A DNA stretch of 64,000 nt from Fictibacillus marinisediminis (lineage in GTDB: Bacteria; Bacillota; Bacilli; Bacillales; Fictibacillaceae): the NCBI RefSeq assembly GCF_023149135.1, contig NZ_JAIWJX010000002.1, positions 1,364,001-1,428,000 of the forward strand. The letters run 5' to 3'. The notes under the pieces were generated by a model, which had not been told where the DNA came from, did no database searches, and saw only the letters and a list, made by a program, of their open reading frames with translations. The position numbers were made by a program, and so were the translations under genes. Of this stretch, positions 60,022 to 64,000 are shown piece by piece. How positions within the stretch are numbered: the stretch's first letter is position 1; each line of letters begins with the position of its first letter.

Positions 60022-61781
60022 TGAACAGCAAGCTGCTTGCAGAGCAAGCCACCATACAAAGCTTTCTTAACTGTTATTTGCGTGAAACAAAAGTTAAAGG
60101 AAAACCGGAAGATCAACCATTGATCAGTACATTGCATCATCAAAACATCGACCTTCTTATTCCAGTAAAGTACTGGTCACCAACAGGAAGGCACCTGTTT
60201 TCATTTCCGATCATGTTTCAGACAAAGGGAGGAGGCAAGCCTATTCCTGCGGATTACCTGAGCCTGGTTTCTCTCATTTCAAAAGAACTCCTTCTTCAGC
60301 AAGGAAGAGAAGATGCAGAAGATGAGCTCGTTCTAAGGGTCATTATGAGCTGCCAGAGCATGAAGGAGTACATCCAAAAACGGATGAAAGATGCGGGGAA
60401 ACTGACAGAGAAGGACTTTACATTTATTGAAGCAGAACAATCTCTTATACTCGGACACCTCATGCATCCAACACCCAAAAGCAAACAGGGCATGTCACCT
60501 TGGGAAGAGCGAATTTACACGCCTGAATTAGAAGGGGAATTTCTGCTTCACTATTTTAAAGTTCATCGTTCCCTTGTCCTTCAAGAATCATCAGCCGCCA
60601 TGTCTGCTGAAGAGATCGTTAGAACTATGATTCTTGACGATCCTGCCGTTTCTCATAATTTTGTGATGGAGCATTGCATGGATAAAGATTTCTGCCTTGT
60701 TCCTGCTCATCCGCTCCAGGCAAGAGAGCTTGTAAAACGGCCAGCTGTTCAACAACTGATGAAACAAAAGAAAATAATAGATATTGGGGAGGCGGGTATT
60801 CCTTTTACTCCCACTTCATCGTTGCGTACGGTATACAACAAAGCATCCCGGTACATGTTTAAGTTCTCTGTACCTGTAAAAATTACGAATTCGCTGAGAG
60901 CTAATAAGCCCAAAGAGCTTGAAAGAGGAGTAGAGGTCTCTCGTCTATTACAAACAGAAATCGGAGAAAAGCTGAAAGAGAGGTTTCCGGCGTTTCAGAT
61001 CGTTAGAGATCCTGCCTGCTTGAATATAAATACGGGAGAAAAAGAATCCGGATTTGAAGTTGTCATCCGGGAGAATCCGTTTTATTGCAATGAGAAAAAT
61101 ATCAGCCTGATTGCAGGACTCTGCCAGGACCATCCTTATGGAGGAGAAAACAGACTGTATACGATTATAAAATCCTTAGCGGACGAAGAAAACAGAAGCG
61201 TGCAGGAGGTCAGCGAGGATTGGTTTCAACGTTATCTGTCACTGTCTCTTGAACCAATGCTCTGGCTGTATGAAAATTATGGACTGGCATTGGAAGCGCA
61301 CCAGCAGAACTCTATTATCCAGCTCCAGGATGGATACCCTGCAGCCTTCTACTATAGGGACAACCAAGGGTATTACTATGCTGAATCGAAGGCACATGAG
61401 TTGAGGGACCTCCTTCCAGGCCTCAGCGGAAAAAGTGAAACGATATGTTCAGATGAAGTAGCGAATGAAAGGCTCAGGTATTATCTCTTTTTTAATCATC
61501 TGTTTGGGCTGATCAACGGATTTGGAACCGCGGGATTGGCGGATGAAAAGAAGCTTTTGGGACAGTTGAGGATTTCTCTCATGAAGCATACCAAATCAGC
61601 AGAACTCTCAAGCTCACTGCTCAAAAGTCTGCTGAACGAGCAAGAGCTTCCCTGCAAGGCCAATCTTCTAACGAGGCTATACGATAAAGATGAGCTGATC
61701 GGTTCGCTTGAAGATCAATCTGTTTACGTAAACGTGGAGAATCCAATTTTTCAAAAGGTAGGGATTCTTTATGAAGTATAG
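60021..61781 (+). CDS. IucA/IucC family siderophore synthetase (NIS synthetase)
   Basis: 586 residues from GTG 60021. N-terminal IucA/IucC domain with LVPAHPLQARELV and FTPTSSLRTVYN (ATP/citrate-site HP and TSS..RT motifs), NLNTGEKES-like and the C-terminal FhuF-like region with EPMLWLYENYGLALEAHQQN. It condenses citrate (or a citrate monoamide) with an N-hydroxy-N-acetyl-diaminopropane arm by adenylation. Two such synthetases are normally needed for schizokinen/rhizobactin; only one is inside the window. Overlaps the next gene by 11 bp. Confidence 0.93.
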   Translation: MNSKLLAEQATIQSFLNCYLRETKVKGKPEDQPLISTLHHQNIDLLIPVKYWSPTGRHLFSFPIMFQTKGGGKPIPADYLSLVSLISKELLLQQGREDAEDELVLRVIMSCQSMKEYIQKRMKDAGKLTEKDFTFIEAEQSLILGHLMHPTPKSKQGMSPWEERIYTPELEGEFLLHYFKVHRSLVLQESSAAMSAEEIVRTMILDDPAVSHNFVMEHCMDKDFCLVPAHPLQARELVKRPAVQQLMKQKKIIDIGEAGIPFTPTSSLRTVYNKASRYMFKFSVPVKITNSLRANKPKELERGVEVSRLLQTEIGEKLKERFPAFQIVRDPACLNINTGEKESGFEVVIRENPFYCNEKNISLIAGLCQDHPYGGENRLYTIIKSLADEENRSVQEVSEDWFQRYLSLSLEPMLWLYENYGLALEAHQQNSIIQLQDGYPAAFYYRDNQGYYYAESKAHELRDLLPGLSGKSETICSDEVANERLRYYLFFNHLFGLINGFGTAGLADEKKLLGQLRISLMKHTKSAELSSSLLKSLLNEQELPCKANLLTRLYDKDELIGSLEDQSVYVNVENPIFQKVGILYEV

Positions 61782-62364
61782 TTATGAAACCTTTGATGAT
61801 GAGCTGAAGAACAAGATCTCTTTCCGGCGCGTTGATTTCAACGGAGATGCTGAGCTGCTTCATCAGTGGATGAATGAAGAGCATGTCATTCCGTATTGGA
61901 AGCTGAACGGCCCAAAAGAACAGTACTATCAGCATCTGCTAAGCGCTCTTCAAGATGAGCATCAAAAGCTGTATATCGGCTCCTTAAACGGCAGGGCAGT
62001 TAGCTATTGGGAAAGCTATTGGGTCAAGGGGGATGTGGTTGAAGAAGTGTACGAGGCAGATCCCTACGACCAGGGTGTTCATCTTTTGATCGGTGAAAAA
62101 GACTGCTTAGGAATGGGATACTCACTTTCGATGATCAAAGCGATGGTGAGATACCAGTTCCATGAACCGTACACTGCAAAGGTGATTGCTGAACCGGATA
62201 TCCGCAACAAAAAGATGATTCATGTGTTTGAAAAGTGCGGGTTCAATCCTGTCCATCCGGTCACGCTCCCGGATAAGACAGCACTGTTGATGTTCTGTGA
62301 CCGGAATGAGTTTCATAGGAGGTGGAAATATGAAGACAAACATTGGCTCCAGACCCATTTATGA
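61771..62364 (+). CDS. siderophore N-acetyltransferase (IucB/RhbD-like)
   Basis: 197 residues, GNAT fold of the siderophore acyltransferase type: ISFRRVDFNGDAELLHQWMN, EHVIPYWKLNGPKEQYYQHL, YDQGVHLLIGEKDCLGMGYS and VIAEPDIRNKKMIHVFEKCG. It should acetylate N-hydroxy-1,3-diaminopropane to give the hydroxamate. Located between synthetase and monooxygenase, both overlapping it, so fully coupled in the operon. Confidence 0.9.
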   Translation: MKYSYETFDDELKNKISFRRVDFNGDAELLHQWMNEEHVIPYWKLNGPKEQYYQHLLSALQDEHQKLYIGSLNGRAVSYWESYWVKGDVVEEVYEADPYDQGVHLLIGEKDCLGMGYSLSMIKAMVRYQFHEPYTAKVIAEPDIRNKKMIHVFEKCGFNPVHPVTLPDKTALLMFCDRNEFHRRWKYEDKHWLQTHL

Positions 62365-63670
62365 TGCTGTCGGAATCGGCATAGGTCCCTTTAACTTAGG
62401 ATTGGCAGCTCTTGCCGAAGGTTCAGGGCTGGATTGTGTATTCTTTGAGCAAAAAAGTGAATTTCATTGGCATGAAGGGATGCTGATCAACGGAACAACC
62501 TTGCAGGTGCCTTTCCTGGCGGACCTCGTCAGTATGGCAGACGCAACGAACAAGTACAGCTTCCTTTCCTATCTTCAGCAGCATGAGCGGCTGTATCATT
62601 TTTACTTTCTTGAGAAGTTCCATATCCCAAGGAACGAATATAACCATTACTGCCAGTGGGCAGCCGAGCAATTGGATTCCTGCCGGTTCGGCATGAAGGT
62701 GGAAGATGTACTTCCATTTGGTTTTGAGGATGGTTTCCTCTATGAGGTTCATGTTCGAAATGAGACGAGTGGTGAGCTTGAAACGTATCTAGCACGGCAT
62801 TTGGTGCTCGGCATCGGCACGAGGCCACATCTTCCTGCTTATGCAGAGGAGCCGGCAGGGAAACGAGTCTTTCATTCCGCCGAGTATTTAAAGAAAAAAG
62901 AGGAATGTCTTAACGCACGTTCTGTGACGGTGGTTGGATCGGGACAGAGTGCGGCAGAAATCTTTTTAGATCTTGCACGGGATATGGACTGCAATAATTC
63001 CCGGCTGAACTGGCTGACACGGTCCAGGGGGTTCTTTCCTATGGAATATTCCAAGCTTGGCCTCGAATATTTTTCTCCTGATTATATCGACTTTTTCTAT
63101 CAACTCTCTCAGGAGAAAAAGGACAGGCTGCTGCTTGAGCAGGACCTTCTGTATAAGGGCATCAGTGCAGAGACCATTGGAGAGATCTATGATCTAATGT
63201 ATGAAAAATCGGTGGGGAGCCAGTCTCCGAATTTCCTGCTGCAATCGATGACTGAGGTGACAGGAATAGAGCAGCAGGGTTCATCTCACGTGCTCCATTG
63301 CAGACATTGGATGACAGAAGATACCTTCGAGCTGGAATCAGATGTTGTCATTTTTGCGACAGGTTATAAGCCGGCTATCCCTTCTTTTTTTAAGAGCTTA
63401 GAGGAGTTCATTGAGTGGGATGAGCAAGGAAGGTTTCGGATCGAGAGAAATTACCGTCTAAAGACACATCTGCTAACGAAAAATGAGATCTTTATTCAAA
63501 ACGGCGAGATGCATACGCATGGAGTCGGTGCACCTGATCTCGGACTTGGAGCTTACCGGAATACGGTCATCCTGAATGAGATGGCACAGGAGACTTTGTA
63601 TCCAGTATCAAAAAAGAACGTTTTTCAAAACTTTCAAGGTGGAGAGCGATGCGTTGCTTTACTCCGTTAG
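62330..63670 (+). CDS. siderophore amine N-monooxygenase (IucD/RhbE-like)
   Basis: 446 residues, FAD- and NADPH-dependent. FAD motif AVGIGIGPFNLGLAALAEG, substrate/FAD region TTLQVPFLADLVSMADATNK, NADPH motif VTVVGSGQSAAEIFLDLARD and the C-terminal FATGYKPAIPSFF. It hydroxylates the primary amine of diaminopropane. ATG 62330 is chosen because AGGAGGTGG stands before it inside the acetyltransferase gene, and the following residues KTNIGSRPIYDAVGIG fit the family. Confidence 0.94.
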   Translation: MKTNIGSRPIYDAVGIGIGPFNLGLAALAEGSGLDCVFFEQKSEFHWHEGMLINGTTLQVPFLADLVSMADATNKYSFLSYLQQHERLYHFYFLEKFHIPRNEYNHYCQWAAEQLDSCRFGMKVEDVLPFGFEDGFLYEVHVRNETSGELETYLARHLVLGIGTRPHLPAYAEEPAGKRVFHSAEYLKKKEECLNARSVTVVGSGQSAAEIFLDLARDMDCNNSRLNWLTRSRGFFPMEYSKLGLEYFSPDYIDFFYQLSQEKKDRLLLEQDLLYKGISAETIGEIYDLMYEKSVGSQSPNFLLQSMTEVTGIEQQGSSHVLHCRHWMTEDTFELESDVVIFATGYKPAIPSFFKSLEEFIEWDEQGRFRIERNYRLKTHLLTKNEIFIQNGEMHTHGVGAPDLGLGAYRNTVILNEMAQETLYPVSKKNVFQNFQGGERCVALLR

Positions 63671-64000
63671 CACGGATTGCTTTATACTCCTGTGTGTTTC
63701 TGTTCGTCTTTACTGAAGTGCTGTTTTCGCCGTTCTATCCACAATTTTTTCAAAAGGTGTTTGGAGTTACTGACCTTCATTTTACAGGAACATACCTTTT
63801 TATGTGCCGTCTGGCAGTTGTTGCAGCATCACCTCTATGGGGTTGGCTCTCCAAAATAGTGGAGAGCAGGAGACTGCTGCTCATAGGACAGGCCGGAACC
63901 GCTATATCGTGCGGCATGATGGCGATATCATCGAATGAAATTCAATTTATGATGTGGTCTTTGGTGCTGCTTCTCTTTAAGAGCAGCTATCTGCTTTTGT
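63649..64000 (+). CDS. MFS transporter, probable siderophore exporter (3' end outside window)
   Basis: 117 codons are visible. ATG 63649 follows AAGGTGGAGAG and overlaps the monooxygenase end by 22 bp. Hydrophobic segments ALYSCVFLFVFTEVLFSPFY, YLFMCRLAVVAASPLWGWLS, LLIGQAGTAISCGMMAI and MMWSLVLLLFKSSYLLL are separated by a basic loop (IVESRRLL), the MFS loop 2-3 pattern. Its place inside the siderophore operon suggests export of the finished siderophore. Confidence 0.85.
   Translation, partial: MRCFTPLARIALYSCVFLFVFTEVLFSPFYPQFFQKVFGVTDLHFTGTYLFMCRLAVVAASPLWGWLSKIVESRRLLLIGQAGTAISCGMMAISSNEIQFMMWSLVLLLFKSSYLLL

Noticed and set aside
1..64000. CRISPR arrays, tRNA or rRNA genes, insertion sequences, prophage genes
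   Set aside because: No regular spacer-repeat arrays, no cloverleaf or rRNA sequence, and no transposase, integrase or phage structural proteins were recognised.

Overview
The window reads as chromosome of a moderately low-GC, endospore-former-type Bacillales bacterium (Bacillus / Fictibacillus-like). The evidence is strong AGGAGG-type ribosome binding sites, many close matches to Bacillus proteins (AdhT/AdhP, ComJ/NucA, AlaR-AlaT, TcyP, KimA, TopB, MetE, ThrS), T-box leaders, a FadR-type operator, a Bce-type peptide-sensing module, the B. cereus-style RsbK/RsbM/RsbY stress-signalling set, and dispersed repeats typical of this group. Genus is an inference; no rRNA or tRNA gene was seen.

Layout. 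1-6.2 kb: tail of a universal stress protein, a zinc alcohol dehydrogenase, gene remnants (carbon-nitrogen hydrolase tail, 5'-truncated nucA beside intact comJ), DUF1697, two GNATs, a LysR regulator and a broken iron-type alcohol dehydrogenase. 6.2-11 kb: a dispersed Bacillus repeat, DinB protein, a type-B chloramphenicol-acetyltransferase-like gene whose ribosome binding site is locked in a hairpin behind a 9-codon leader ORF, EamA transporter, GNAT, GntP permease. 11-17.4 kb: BceRSAB-like antimicrobial-peptide module and the alaR-alaT operon. 17.6-26.5 kb: a protein with three DUF2642-like repeats, ArsB-family transporter, nitronate monooxygenase behind a FadR-like operator, secreted endonuclease/phosphatase-family protein, fatty acid desaturase with an apparent ATT start, maltose-type O-acetyltransferase. 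26.5-38 kb: frameshifted DUF4309 gene, NlpC/P60 hydrolase, OmpR-type two-component system, M29 aminopeptidase, AI-2E family protein, two more damaged small genes, nucleoside hydrolase, cystine transporter. 38-48 kb: thioesterase, metE under a cobalamin riboswitch, then rsbK-rsbM facing rsbY, OsmC protein, GNAT. 48-57 kb: DinB protein, topB, kimA, rpiA, and a threonyl-tRNA synthetase gene behind two tandem T-boxes. 57-64 kb: an iron-regulated (three Fur boxes) operon for an NRPS-independent hydroxamate/citrate siderophore of the schizokinen/rhizobactin type, running off the right edge in an MFS exporter gene.

Functional themes. Sensing and resistance are prominent: the cat-like gene with its attenuator, the Bce module, the RsbKMY partner-switch input and a second two-component system. 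RNA-based control is also prominent: cobalamin riboswitch, two T-boxes, probable translational attenuator. At least five genes are visibly damaged, three of them at homopolymer runs, so either this locus is decaying or the assembly has residual indel errors.
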